Positions 33,295 to 41,938 of a DNA stretch of 64,000 nt are shown in pieces. Below the pieces are notes generated by a model. It saw only the letters and a list, made by a program, of their open reading frames with translations. It was not told the origin of the DNA and ran no database searches. Within the stretch, counting starts at the first letter, position 1, and each line of letters starts with the position of its first letter. The position numbers and the translations under genes are program-made. Location: positions 64,501 to 128,500 of the forward strand of contig NZ_CP107932.1 of the NCBI RefSeq assembly GCF_036032445.1, read 5' to 3'. Source of the DNA: Nocardia sp. NBC_00416. GTDB lineage: Bacteria; Actinomycetota; Actinomycetes; Mycobacteriales; Mycobacteriaceae.

Positions 33295-34595
33295 AAATAT
33301 CCCTCTTCTACGAGTTCGCCCTGCCGCGGCCCTGGAGCGACGACGACGAATTCGAGATGTTCCAGGATGGGCTGACCGAGGTAGAAGCTGCGGATAAAGC
33401 CGGTTTCTCCACCGTCTGGCTCACCGAACACCATTTTCTCGAGGAGTACTGCCACTCCACCGCGCCGGAGATGTTCCTCGCCGCCGCCAGCCAGCGGACG
33501 CAGAACATCCGCCTCGGCTTCGGCGTCATGCACCTGCCGCCGGGTATCAACCACCCGGCCCGCGTCGCCGAACGGGTGTCGACCCTCGACCATCTTTCCG
33601 GCGGCCGCGTCGAATTCGGCACCGGTGAATCGTCGTCGGTCGGTGAGCTGGGCGGTTTCAATATCGACCCCGCCGATAAACGCGGCCAGTGGGAAGAGGC
33701 GCTCGACGTCACCCTGCGCTGTATGACCGAGACCCCGTTCACCGGGTTCAAGGGCCAGCACATCGAGATGCCGCCCCGCAACATCATCCCCAAACCCCGC
33801 CAGACCCCGCATCCGCCGCTGTGGGTCGCCTGTACCCGGCCGTCCTCGGTACAGATGGCGGCGCAGAAGGGTATCGGTGCGCTGAGCTTCGCCTACACCG
33901 GGCCCGGCCCGCTGGGCGACCGGGTGCGCGGCTACTACGAGGAGTTCGAGGAGAAGGCGGCCCCGACGGTGCCGCAGCTCAATCCGAACATCCTGGCCAT
34001 CGGCGGCGATCTGTCGATGATGGTGGCGCGGACCGACGAGGAGGCCGTGAAACGGCTCGGCGTGGGCGGCGGATTCTTCTCGTTCGGGATCATGCACTAC
34101 TACATGACCGGGATGCACGTCCCCGGCCGCACCGGAGTGTGGGATCGCTACCTGGACGCGGTGAAAGAGGACGAGACCTTGGCCTACGGCCCCGGGCGCG
34201 GTGCGATCGGCGGCCCGGACACCGTGCGCGAGTTCCTGCGCGGCTATGAGGAGAGCGGGGTCGACGAGATCATCCTGCTGCTCAATCCGCGCAGCCACGA
34301 GGGCACCATGGAATCGATCGAGATCATGGGCAGGGAGATCCTGCCCGAATTCATCGAACGGGACGAGAAAGCCTTGGCCGCCAAGGCCAAACGGCTCGAG
34401 CCTGTGCTCGAGAAGGTGGAGAAGCGGCGGCGTCCGCCGGCCTCCCCGGAATTCGACGAGGAGTACTCGTTCGGCGGTCTGCCGACCGGTCGCGGCGGCA
34501 AATTCACCGCCAGTGAGATTCCCGAGGCGATGGCCGAGATCAATGAGGGCCGGGTGCAGGCCGCGCAGCGGCTCAAAGACGAACAGCAGGGCTGA
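33291..34595 (+). CDS. Luciferase-like flavin-dependent monooxygenase
   Basis: The 434-residue protein begins MKISLFYEFALPRPW and has WLTEHHF, HPARVAERVSTLDHLSGGRVEFGTG and a C-terminal charged, helical extension of about 80 residues. This is the bacterial luciferase-like (LLM) fold. The length and the FMN reductase at 36527 point to an FMNH2-using two-component monooxygenase rather than an F420 enzyme. Such enzymes do Baeyer-Villiger or hydroxylation reactions on cyclic substrates. Confidence 0.87.
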   Translation: MKISLFYEFALPRPWSDDDEFEMFQDGLTEVEAADKAGFSTVWLTEHHFLEEYCHSTAPEMFLAAASQRTQNIRLGFGVMHLPPGINHPARVAERVSTLDHLSGGRVEFGTGESSSVGELGGFNIDPADKRGQWEEALDVTLRCMTETPFTGFKGQHIEMPPRNIIPKPRQTPHPPLWVACTRPSSVQMAAQKGIGALSFAYTGPGPLGDRVRGYYEEFEEKAAPTVPQLNPNILAIGGDLSMMVARTDEEAVKRLGVGGGFFSFGIMHYYMTGMHVPGRTGVWDRYLDAVKEDETLAYGPGRGAIGGPDTVREFLRGYEESGVDEIILLLNPRSHEGTMESIEIMGREILPEFIERDEKALAAKAKRLEPVLEKVEKRRRPPASPEFDEEYSFGGLPTGRGGKFTASEIPEAMAEINEGRVQAAQRLKDEQQG

Positions 34596-34601
34596 CCCGA
34601 T

Positions 34602-34621
34602 CCGCGGGTGCCAACCCGCGG
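34602..34621. terminator. Short strong hairpin in the plus-strand operon
   Basis: CCGCGGGT-GCCA-ACCCGCGG is a perfect 8-bp stem with a 4-base loop in the 47-bp gap after the luciferase-like gene. There is no T-run. It could be a partial terminator or a stabiliser of the upstream message. Confidence 0.45.
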
Positions 34622-34642
34622 CCGGATGCGACAGAGAGCGAG

Positions 34643-35482
34643 GTGCCGGAGGTGGAGACGATCGACCAACGGTGGCGTTTCGACGGGAAACGCGTGGTGG
34701 TGACCGGGTGTGCCTCCGGCATCGGCGCCTGCGTGGTGAATCAGCTCAGACATCTGGGCGCCGAGATCGTCGGCCTCGATCTGCTCCGCCCCGGCACCGA
34801 ACTCGACGAGTTCCACGAAATGGATCAGGCCGACCCCGAATCCATCGACCGCGCCGTGCGCAGGGTCGGGTCGGGGGTGGACGCGCTGTTCAATATCGCC
34901 GGCGTCTCGTCGGGGATCGGTGACCCGCTGCGCGTACTCACCATCAATTTCCTGGGACTGCGGCATTTCACCGAATCCCTGGTGCCGGAGATGGCGCCGG
35001 GGTCAGCGGTGGTCAGTGTCTCGTCGCTGGCCGCCGCCGGGTATCTGGAGAACCGGTGGGCGGTCAAGGGCCTGTTGGAGACCGAATCCATGGCCGACGG
35101 AATTCGCTGGGCCACAGCAAATCCCGAATCGACTGCCGACGGCGGCTACCGGCTCTCCAAAGAAGCGATCATCCTCTACACGGTGCGGCAGTCGGTGGAA
35201 CTGGCGGCCCGCGGTATCCGGATGAACTGCACCGGACCCGGTGTCACCGAAACACCCATCCTGGACCAACTGCGCACCGCCTACGGCCAGGACTATCTCG
35301 ACGGGATCCCGAAACCGCTGGGGCGGGCCGCCGATCCAGTCGAACAGGCGTCGGCGCTGCTGTTCCTGAACAGCCGGGCCGCGGGCTATATCACCGGCCA
35401 GGTCCTGTGGGTCGACGGTGGGAATATCGCCGGCCGCCTGGCGAACGAACTGGCCGGTGCCGTACCCCCGGGGCCCGAATGA
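34643..35482 (+). CDS. SDR family oxidoreductase
   Basis: The 279-residue short-chain dehydrogenase has TGCASGIG (residues 21-28), VVSVSSLA with the catalytic Ser and YRLSK with Tyr and Lys. It has an N-terminal arm of about 14 residues before the Rossmann strand. It resembles 3-alpha-hydroxysteroid dehydrogenase/carbonyl reductases in having a short N-terminal half and a helix insertion before the YxxxK motif. It would interconvert an alcohol and a ketone. A GTG nine bases downstream is a possible alternative start. Confidence 0.87.
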   Translation: MPEVETIDQRWRFDGKRVVVTGCASGIGACVVNQLRHLGAEIVGLDLLRPGTELDEFHEMDQADPESIDRAVRRVGSGVDALFNIAGVSSGIGDPLRVLTINFLGLRHFTESLVPEMAPGSAVVSVSSLAAAGYLENRWAVKGLLETESMADGIRWATANPESTADGGYRLSKEAIILYTVRQSVELAARGIRMNCTGPGVTETPILDQLRTAYGQDYLDGIPKPLGRAADPVEQASALLFLNSRAAGYITGQVLWVDGGNIAGRLANELAGAVPPGPE

Positions 35483-35525
35483 ATGCCGGCGGAGAACAAC
35501 CGAGAACTGTGAAAGGTGGCGCACC

Positions 35526-36515
35526 GTGGCGTCTTTGACCGATTTCCGCAAAGTCGGCGACAGTGTTCGCAACTGGGGGCGCTGGGGCGCGGCCGATGAA
35601 CTCGGCACCCTCAATTTCATCACCCCCGCCAAGATCGCCGCGGCCGCGGGACTGGTGCGGCACGGAAAAGTGTTCCCGCTGGGTATCGATTTCGGTTCCG
35701 CCGGACCACAGGGCGCCTTCCAGTTCCGGCAGAATCCGACCCACGTGATGACTGTCGACGGCGGTGACGCCGAAACGCTGGTGGAATACGGGCCGAAATG
35801 GCTGCGCAATTCCGTCGCCGGCGAATTGAGCGGATTCTTCCAGGACAATCCGTTCCGCTTCAACGACGATATGATCATCATGCCGTTACAGGCGGCCACC
35901 CAATGGGACGCCTTCTCCCACGTCTACTACGACGACAAGCTCTACAACGGTTTCCCCGCGAATTCGGTCACCAGCCAGGGCGCGTTCTACTGCGGTATCG
36001 ACAAGGTCGACAGCAAGGGCATCACCAGCCGCGGGGTCCTGCTGGATGTGGTGAAACACCGGGGCGCGGAAACCTATCTCGCCCCCGGCGAACCGATCAC
36101 CCCCGACGAACTCGACGAGGTCGCCGCCCGGCAGGGCGTGACCATCGAATCCGGCGATATCGTGCTGGTCAGAACCGGCTGGTGGAACCGCTTCCTCGAA
36201 GCCCGCAACGGCGCCGAACCCTATTCCGGGCTGGACTGGCGCTGCGCCCAGTGGCTGCACGAGCACGAGATCGCCGCGGTCGCCGCGGACAACCTGATGG
36301 TCGAGGACCCGGTATCCGCCGTCGAGGGCACCTTCTTGCCGATGCATATGCTCTGCCTCCGCGATATGGGGCTGATGCTCGGCGAGTACTGGGATTTCAC
36401 CGCTCTCGCCGCCGACTGCGCCGCCGACGGCGTCTACGAATTCCAGCTCATCGCCCCGCCGCTGCGTGTCGTCGGCGCGGTGGGTTCGCCGATCAACCCG
36501 ATCGCCATCAAATAG
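35526..36515 (+). CDS. Cyclase family (kynurenine formamidase-like) metal hydrolase
   Basis: From the GTG at 35526 (GAAAGGTGG upstream) the protein has 329 residues. It contains WDAFSHVYYDDKLYNG with a conserved His, RGVLLDVVKHRG, VRTGWW and AADNLMVE, the pattern of the Cyclase family (PF04199) that includes metal-dependent formamidases, lactonases and isatin hydrolases. In a ring-degradation operon it probably hydrolyses a lactone, amide or activated ring. The substrate is unknown. Confidence 0.85.
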   Translation: MASLTDFRKVGDSVRNWGRWGAADELGTLNFITPAKIAAAAGLVRHGKVFPLGIDFGSAGPQGAFQFRQNPTHVMTVDGGDAETLVEYGPKWLRNSVAGELSGFFQDNPFRFNDDMIIMPLQAATQWDAFSHVYYDDKLYNGFPANSVTSQGAFYCGIDKVDSKGITSRGVLLDVVKHRGAETYLAPGEPITPDELDEVAARQGVTIESGDIVLVRTGWWNRFLEARNGAEPYSGLDWRCAQWLHEHEIAAVAADNLMVEDPVSAVEGTFLPMHMLCLRDMGLMLGEYWDFTALAADCAADGVYEFQLIAPPLRVVGAVGSPINPIAIK

Positions 36516-36526
36516 GGAGGCCGGTC

Positions 36527-37141
36527 ATGACCGTGGGAAGCACAATGGTGGATCGCACCGAACTCGGCACGGAAGCCCGGCCGTTCGTCGTCGGACTCGG
36601 CGGGACCCTGCGGGCGAACTCCTCGACCGAACGCGCACTGCGGCACTGCCTGGACGAGGTCGAGCGCCGGGGCGGACGCACGGCCCTGTTCAGCGGCGCG
36701 GATATCACTCTGCCCATGTACAACCCGCACGATCCCGCCCGCACCCCGCAGGCGGTCGCGCTGGTGGAAGCGCTGCGCGCCGCCGACGCGGTGATCGTCG
36801 GATCACCCGGCTACCACGGCGCGATCTCCGGTCTGGTGAAGAACGCGCTGGACTACGTGGAAGATATGCGCACCGATCCCACGGTCTACCTGGACAACAA
36901 ACCCTGGGGCTGCATCACCTGCGCCTACGGCTGGCAGGCCGCTGTCGGCACTCTCGGCCAGTTGCGCGGGATCGGTCACGCCCTGCGCGCCTGGCCCACA
37001 CCCATCGGGGTCGCGATCAATTCGGCGGACAAGATCTGGGACGAGACCGGCGCCCTGGTCGATACCGGGGTGATCGGACAACTCGAACTACTCGCCGCGC
37101 AGGTGCTCACCAGTGCCCGGGCGATCGGTACCGGCCCATGA
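36527..37141 (+). CDS. NADPH-dependent FMN reductase
   Basis: The ATG at 36527 follows AGGGAGG and gives 204 residues with a flavodoxin-like fold: GLGGTLRANSSTERAL forms the FMN phosphate loop and GSPGYHGAISGLVKNALDYVEDM is the family signature. It supplies reduced FMN, most likely to the luciferase-like monooxygenase three genes upstream. Its TGA stop overlaps the double ATG of the micro-ORF at 37138. Confidence 0.9.
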   Translation: MTVGSTMVDRTELGTEARPFVVGLGGTLRANSSTERALRHCLDEVERRGGRTALFSGADITLPMYNPHDPARTPQAVALVEALRAADAVIVGSPGYHGAISGLVKNALDYVEDMRTDPTVYLDNKPWGCITCAYGWQAAVGTLGQLRGIGHALRAWPTPIGVAINSADKIWDETGALVDTGVIGQLELLAAQVLTSARAIGTGP

Positions 37142-37296
37142 TGCGATACTGCGATTCCTCCGCCTTCGCTGCGGCCTCCGCGTCCGGATGTTGGAGCGTC
37201 CGCCAAAAGGCCCGATACTGCAATACTTTCGTCGTCGCTGCGGCCTCCGCGTCCGAATCGGGGCCCCTCGCCGATCACGACGAAACGGGAGGGTAG
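37138..37296 (+). CDS. Micro-ORF with two diverged repeat units (52 codons)
   Basis: ATGATG at 37138 overlaps the FMN reductase stop, exactly as in the 52602 array, and opens MMRYCDSSAFAAASAS. After an internal repeat (RYCNTFVVAAASAS) it ends in GGA-GGG-TAG, and GGGAGGG is the Shine-Dalgarno of the next gene. At DNA level it contains the GCGATAC and CCTCCGCCTTCGCTGCGGCCTCCGCG parts of the 68-bp repeat, separated by a small insertion that shifts the frame. It is a diverged relative of the two arrays. Confidence 0.45.
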   Translation: MMRYCDSSAFAAASASGCWSVRQKARYCNTFVVAAASASESGPLADHDETGG

Positions 37297-37299
37297 AGC

Positions 37300-38175
37300 A
37301 TGAGCGAATCCAGCTGCCAGGCCAGCGGGTTTGAGCATCGGATGATCGAGGTCGACGGGCTGCGGACCCATTTTCTCGAGGCGGGCTCGGGGGAACCGGT
37401 CGTGCTGCTGCACGGCGGGGAATTCGGGGCGAGCGCCGAAATCGGTTGGGAACACACCATCGCCGTCCTCGCACGGCATTACCGCGTACTCGCGCCGGAT
37501 ATGCTCGGCTTCGGCGAATCGGCGAAAGTTGTCGATTTCACCGACGGCCGGGGCCTGCGTATCCGGCATATCGCGCGGTTCTGCGCGCTGCTCGGCATCG
37601 AATCGGCCTATTTCGTCGGCAATTCCATGGGCGCGGTCAATCTGCTGGCCGATACCACCGCCGAGCATCCGGTACTGCCGGTGCGTGCCATGGTGACCAT
37701 CTGCGGGGGCGGGCAGATCCAGGCAGGCGAGCATATGCAGGCTCTCTACGATTTCGACGCCACCCTCCCAGCCATGCGCAAGATCGTCACCGCACTGTTC
37801 GCCTCGCCCGCCTACCCGGCCGACGAGGATTACGTGCGGCGCCGGTTCGATTCGGCCGTCGCGCCCGGCGCCTGGGAGGCGCTCGCGTCGGCCCGGTTCC
37901 GTCGGCCCGGTGCGCCCACGCCCCCGGGACCGGGCGACCGGCCGTTCGAACGTATCCGGGTCCCGACCCTGGTGGTCGAAGGCGGAGCCGACAAACTCCT
38001 GCCCCGGGGGTGGGCCGCCGAGATCGCCGCCCGTATCCCGGAGGCGTCTTCCGCGGTGGTCGACGCCGCCGGGCACTGCCCGCAACTCGAACGCCCCGAA
38101 GCGGTCAATGAACTGCTCCTGGATTTCCTGGACCGGCAATCGCGTCCGGCACAGGCCTACGCGCGCAGCGGATGA
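37300..38175 (+). CDS. Alpha/beta hydrolase, MhpC-like
   Basis: This 291-residue hydrolase has VVLLHGG at the oxyanion hole, the elbow V-G-N-S-M-G-A with Ser109, and AAGHCPQLERPE with His259, close to C-C hydrolases of meta-cleavage pathways but with Cys in place of the Trp after the His. It may act on a second ring-cleavage product or be an esterase or lactonase. It is the second such hydrolase in the operon. Confidence 0.85.
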   Translation: MSESSCQASGFEHRMIEVDGLRTHFLEAGSGEPVVLLHGGEFGASAEIGWEHTIAVLARHYRVLAPDMLGFGESAKVVDFTDGRGLRIRHIARFCALLGIESAYFVGNSMGAVNLLADTTAEHPVLPVRAMVTICGGGQIQAGEHMQALYDFDATLPAMRKIVTALFASPAYPADEDYVRRRFDSAVAPGAWEALASARFRRPGAPTPPGPGDRPFERIRVPTLVVEGGADKLLPRGWAAEIAARIPEASSAVVDAAGHCPQLERPEAVNELLLDFLDRQSRPAQAYARSG

Positions 38176-38271
38176 GGGATAGCGCGCAGGGCACAAGGGA
38201 TACGGCCTCGCAGTGAACGATCGGAAGCAGGTCACGGGGCACGGATTGTCGGACGAAAGGAAACGCAGCGC

Positions 38272-39123
38272 ATGGGCAACGAGTTGGCGGGCAAGGTCGC
38301 GGTGGTCACCGGCGGCGCGTCCGGACTGGGTAGCGCCATGGTCGAACGGTTCGTCGCCGAGGGCGCGCGGGTGGTCGTCGGGGATCTCGACGCCGACGGC
38401 GGGGCGGCGGTGGTGCAACGCTGCGGTTCGAATGTGCTGTTCCAGGTCACCGATGTCGGCGAACCGGACCAGATCTCCCGCCTCGTGGATCTGGCCGTGG
38501 AACGTTTCGGGGGACTGCACATCATGTGCAACAACGCCGGTATCTCCGGCCGGATGCACAAGAGCCTCCTGCACGACGATCTCGCCGATTTCCACCGGGT
38601 GATGTCGGTGAACGTGCTCGGTGTCATGGCGGGCACCCGGTTCGCCGGGCAATACATGGCCGAACACGGCGGCGGTTCGATCATCAACCTCTCCTCGGTG
38701 GGCGGGGTCCAGGCCGGCGGCGGTGTCATGACCTACCGCGCCTCCAAGGCCGCGGTCATCCACTTCACCAAATCCGCGGCGATCGAACTGGCGCAGTACG
38801 AGATTCGCGTCAACTGCATCGCGCCCGGCAATATCCCCACCGACCTGCTGGCCAAGGCCTCCACCACGATGTCGCCGGAAAAGGCCGAACGGATGACCCG
38901 GGTCATGCGGGACATGATGAACCAGGACCGGCCGTTGCCGCGTGAGGGGACCCCCGAGGACGTCGCCGAGGCGGCCGTCTACTTCGCCGGGGACCGGTCC
39001 CGCTATCTGACCGGCACGGTGCTGACCGTCGACGGCGGCACCACCGCCGGTAAACCGCTGCGCGCTCGCAGACCCGATGCGGCGGCCAACGGTTCCGCCC
39101 CCGCCTCCGCGGGATCGTCGTGA
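38272..39123 (+). CDS. SDR family oxidoreductase
   Basis: The 283-residue classical SDR has TGGASGLG (residues 14-21), CNNAGISG, INLSSVGG with the catalytic Ser, and YRASK, ending in a TGTVLTVDGG cofactor/C-terminal motif and a low-complexity Ala/Ser tail. It is an NAD(P)-dependent alcohol dehydrogenase or ketoreductase, preceded by a 96-bp gap without a clear hairpin. Confidence 0.88.
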   Translation: MGNELAGKVAVVTGGASGLGSAMVERFVAEGARVVVGDLDADGGAAVVQRCGSNVLFQVTDVGEPDQISRLVDLAVERFGGLHIMCNNAGISGRMHKSLLHDDLADFHRVMSVNVLGVMAGTRFAGQYMAEHGGGSIINLSSVGGVQAGGGVMTYRASKAAVIHFTKSAAIELAQYEIRVNCIAPGNIPTDLLAKASTTMSPEKAERMTRVMRDMMNQDRPLPREGTPEDVAEAAVYFAGDRSRYLTGTVLTVDGGTTAGKPLRARRPDAAANGSAPASAGSS

Positions 39124-39164
39124 GCCGACCGGGTCCCGATCTTCACCATCAGGGAGAGAACGTC

Positions 39165-39362
39165 ATGAAAGTGACTGTCGAACAAGGGAAATGCATTGCC
39201 GCCGGGCATTGCGTGATGGCGGCGGACGCGGTGTTCGATCAGCGTGAGGACGACGGCATCGTCGTGCTGCTGGACGAGAATCCGCCGGACGAGCTCGCCG
39301 ACGAGGTGCGCGAGGCCGCCGCTGTGTGCCCCGCCATGGCCATCCACGTCCACGAGGAGTAG
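39165..39362 (+). CDS. 3Fe-4S-type ferredoxin for P450
   Basis: From ATG 39165 (AGGGAGAGAA upstream) the protein has 65 residues with Cys10, Cys16 and Cys55 in the same C-x5-C...C-P spacing as the ferredoxin at 15413. The P450 gene starts 3 bp after its stop, so this ferredoxin should deliver electrons to one or both P450s next to it. No reductase is adjacent; the NuoF-like protein or an unlinked reductase would be needed. Confidence 0.9.
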   Translation: MKVTVEQGKCIAAGHCVMAADAVFDQREDDGIVVLLDENPPDELADEVREAAAVCPAMAIHVHEE

Positions 39363-39364
39363 TT

Positions 39365-40615
39365 GTGTCGAATACATCCGGGTCCGAGACCTCGACCCAC
39401 GCACCCGATACCGGGGACATCCTGTCCTACCCGCTGGACCGCGCGCCCGGCTGCCCGTTCGCGCCGCCGCCCGAGGTCCTCGGGTTGATCACCGAGCGAC
39501 CGCTGAGCCGTGTCCGGATCTGGGACGGCAGCACACCGTGGCTGGTCACGGGTTACGCCGAACTCAAATCGCTGATGTCCGATCCGCGGATCAGCGTCGA
39601 GGACCATCATCCGGGCTTCCCGCACTGGAACGAGGGCATGCTCGATCTGGTGAATCACCGTGCCAAGTCGGTGTTCAACACCGACGGCGAGGAACACAGC
39701 CGGTTCCGCCGGATGATGACCAAACCCTTCACGGTGAAGCGTGTCGACGCACTGCGTCCGGCGATCCAGCAGATCACCGACGACCATATCGACGCCGTCC
39801 TGGCCGGTCCCAAGCCCGCCGACCTGGTCGAGGCGCTGGCCCTGCCGGTGCCGTCGCTGGTGATCAGCGAAATGCTGGGCGTGCCCTACGCGGACCACGA
39901 ATTCTTCCAGCAGCACGCGACGACCGGTGTCTCCCGCTACGCCACCAAGGAGGAAGCGGCCGACGGACGGGTCGGGCTGGCCCGGTACCTGATCGATCTG
40001 ATCAAGTCCAAAATGGAGAACCCGGCCGAGGATATGGTCACCGAACTAGCCGAACGGGTCACCGCCGGTGAGATCTCCATGAAGGAAGCCGCCCAGATCG
40101 GCACCGGGGTGCTCATCGCGGGTCACGAGACCAGCGCGAATATGATCTCGCTCGGTACGCTTGCGCTGCTCGAGAACCCGGACCAGCTGGCACTGTTGCG
40201 CGATACCGACGATCCCAAGGTCGTCGGAGGCGCGGTCGAGGAACTGCTCCGGTATCTCAGCATCATCCAGAACGGCCAGCGCCGGGTCGCGCTCGACGAT
40301 ATCGAGATCGGCGGGCACACCATCAAGTCCGGTGAGGGTGTGATCATCGACCTCGCGCCCGCCAACTGGGATCCGCATCAGTTCCCGGAACCGGACAAGC
40401 TGGATCTGACCCGCCCGGCCCGGCTGCACGTCGGCTTCGGTTTCGGTCCGCACCAGTGCGTCGGCCAGCAGCTGGCCCGGGTGGAACTCCAGATCGTCTT
40501 CAAAACCCTGCTGACCCGGATTCCCGCTATGCGCCTGGCGATTCCGGTCGAAAACGTCGAATTCAAGCACGACAAGCTGGCCTACGGCCTGTACCGCCTA
40601 CCGGTGACGTGGTGA
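39365..40615 (+). CDS. Cytochrome P450
   Basis: The GTG at 39365, preceded by GAGGAG inside the ferredoxin end, gives a 416-residue P450. It has the I-helix AGHETSAN, the ExxR-containing EELLRYL, and the heme loop VGFGFGPHQCVGQQLAR with Cys365. The sequence is of the CYP105-like actinobacterial type that often hydroxylates large hydrophobic substrates. It is paired with the ferredoxin upstream and another P450 downstream. Confidence 0.93.
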   Translation: MSNTSGSETSTHAPDTGDILSYPLDRAPGCPFAPPPEVLGLITERPLSRVRIWDGSTPWLVTGYAELKSLMSDPRISVEDHHPGFPHWNEGMLDLVNHRAKSVFNTDGEEHSRFRRMMTKPFTVKRVDALRPAIQQITDDHIDAVLAGPKPADLVEALALPVPSLVISEMLGVPYADHEFFQQHATTGVSRYATKEEAADGRVGLARYLIDLIKSKMENPAEDMVTELAERVTAGEISMKEAAQIGTGVLIAGHETSANMISLGTLALLENPDQLALLRDTDDPKVVGGAVEELLRYLSIIQNGQRRVALDDIEIGGHTIKSGEGVIIDLAPANWDPHQFPEPDKLDLTRPARLHVGFGFGPHQCVGQQLARVELQIVFKTLLTRIPAMRLAIPVENVEFKHDKLAYGLYRLPVTW

Positions 40616-40649
40616 CCGCGTCGAATCACTTCCGAGAGGAGACCGACCT

Positions 40650-41852
40650 GTGACCACCACTGCGCCCAGCGACGTCTACTACGATCCCTACGATGTCGAG
40701 CTCAACGCCGACCCGTACCCCATGTTCGGGCGACTTCGTGCGGAAAGACCGCTCTACTACAACGAAACCCACGATTTCTACGCGATCAGCCGCTTCGCCG
40801 ATGTCAACGCCGCGCTGATCGACAAGGACACCTTCAGTTCGGCCCGCGGCGCGATCATCGAGCTCATCAAGGCGAATATCGAGATCCCGCCGGGCGTGCT
40901 CATCTTCGAGGATCCGCCGATCCACACCGTGCACCGGAAACTGCTGGCCCGGATGTTCACCCCGCGCAAGATCGCCGCGCTCGAGGAGAAGGTCCGCGAG
41001 TTCTGTCGGCGCAGCCTCGATCCGCTGGTCGGCACCGGGCGCATCGACTTCATCGCCGACCTGGGCGCGCAGATGCCGATGCGCACCATCGGGATGCTGC
41101 TCGGCATTCCCGAAGAGGACCAGGAAGCCATCCGCGATTTCGCCAACGAGCAGATGCGCACCGAAGAGGGCAAGCCGATGAAGGCCGCGGAGGACGGCAT
41201 TGTCAGCGGCGAGATCTTCGAGAAGTATGTCGACTGGCGGACCGAGAATCCGTCCGACGACATCATCTCCGAGCTGCTCGGTGTCGAGTTCGCGGACGAG
41301 ACCGGCGCCGTGCGCCATCTCACCCGTGATGAACTGCTCACCTATATCAATGTCGTCTCCGGGGCCGGTAACGAGACCACGACCCGGCTGATCGGCTGGG
41401 CGGGCAAGGTGCTGTCCGAATATCCGGACCAGCGGCGCGAGCTCGCGCGGAATCCGTCGCTCATCCCGGCGGCGATCGAGGAGTTGCTGCGCTACGAACC
41501 GCCGGCGCCGCATGTCGCCCGGTATGTGACCCGGGATATCGAGTACTACGGGCAGACCGTGCCCGCGGGCAGCGCGATGATGATGCTGATCGGCGCCGCC
41601 AACCGCGACCACCGGCAGTTCGCTCCGGACGGGGATGTCTTCGATGTCCACCGGGAGGCCAAACCGCATCTGGCCTTCAGTGTGGGCACCCATTTCTGCA
41701 TGGGGTCGGCGCTGGCGCGGCTGGAGGGCCGGATCGCGTTGGAGGAGATCTTGAAACGCTTCCCGGACTGGGAGGCCGACCTGTCGAACGCCAGACTTTC
41801 GCCGACCTCCACCGTTCGCGGTTGGGAGAGCATGCCGGCATTCACCGGCTGA
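40650..41852 (+). CDS. Cytochrome P450
   Basis: The 400-residue P450 has GAGNETTTR in the I-helix with Asn in the usual acidic/His position, EELLRYE, and the heme loop LAFSVGTHFCMGSALAR with Cys350. It resembles the CYP125/142-like group loosely in length, but identity cannot be judged by eye. It is the last gene of the plus-strand operon, and its stop lies inside the first of two hairpins. Confidence 0.93.
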   Translation: MTTTAPSDVYYDPYDVELNADPYPMFGRLRAERPLYYNETHDFYAISRFADVNAALIDKDTFSSARGAIIELIKANIEIPPGVLIFEDPPIHTVHRKLLARMFTPRKIAALEEKVREFCRRSLDPLVGTGRIDFIADLGAQMPMRTIGMLLGIPEEDQEAIRDFANEQMRTEEGKPMKAAEDGIVSGEIFEKYVDWRTENPSDDIISELLGVEFADETGAVRHLTRDELLTYINVVSGAGNETTTRLIGWAGKVLSEYPDQRRELARNPSLIPAAIEELLRYEPPAPHVARYVTRDIEYYGQTVPAGSAMMMLIGAANRDHRQFAPDGDVFDVHREAKPHLAFSVGTHFCMGSALARLEGRIALEEILKRFPDWEADLSNARLSPTSTVRGWESMPAFTG

Positions 41853-41877
41853 GGCGACCAGGGGAGGTCGCCTTCAG
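41849..41877. terminator. Terminator hairpin after the P450
   Basis: GGCGACC and GGTCGCC pair around AGGGGA, and outer bases CTGA/TCAG extend the stem with one bulge. It overlaps the P450 stop and begins the end of the operon. Confidence 0.6.
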
Positions 41878-41882
41878 AAGAG

Positions 41883-41929
41883 CGGGTGGATCGCGCGTAT
41901 TCGCCGGGACGGTTCGCGCGGTCCACCCG
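41883..41929. terminator. Second, larger terminator hairpin
   Basis: Arms 41883-41897 and 41915-41929 pair at 14 of 15 positions with a 17-base loop. It lies between the convergent P450 and PucR-type genes and probably stops transcription from both sides. Confidence 0.6.
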
Positions 41930-41938
41930 TTCGCGTGG

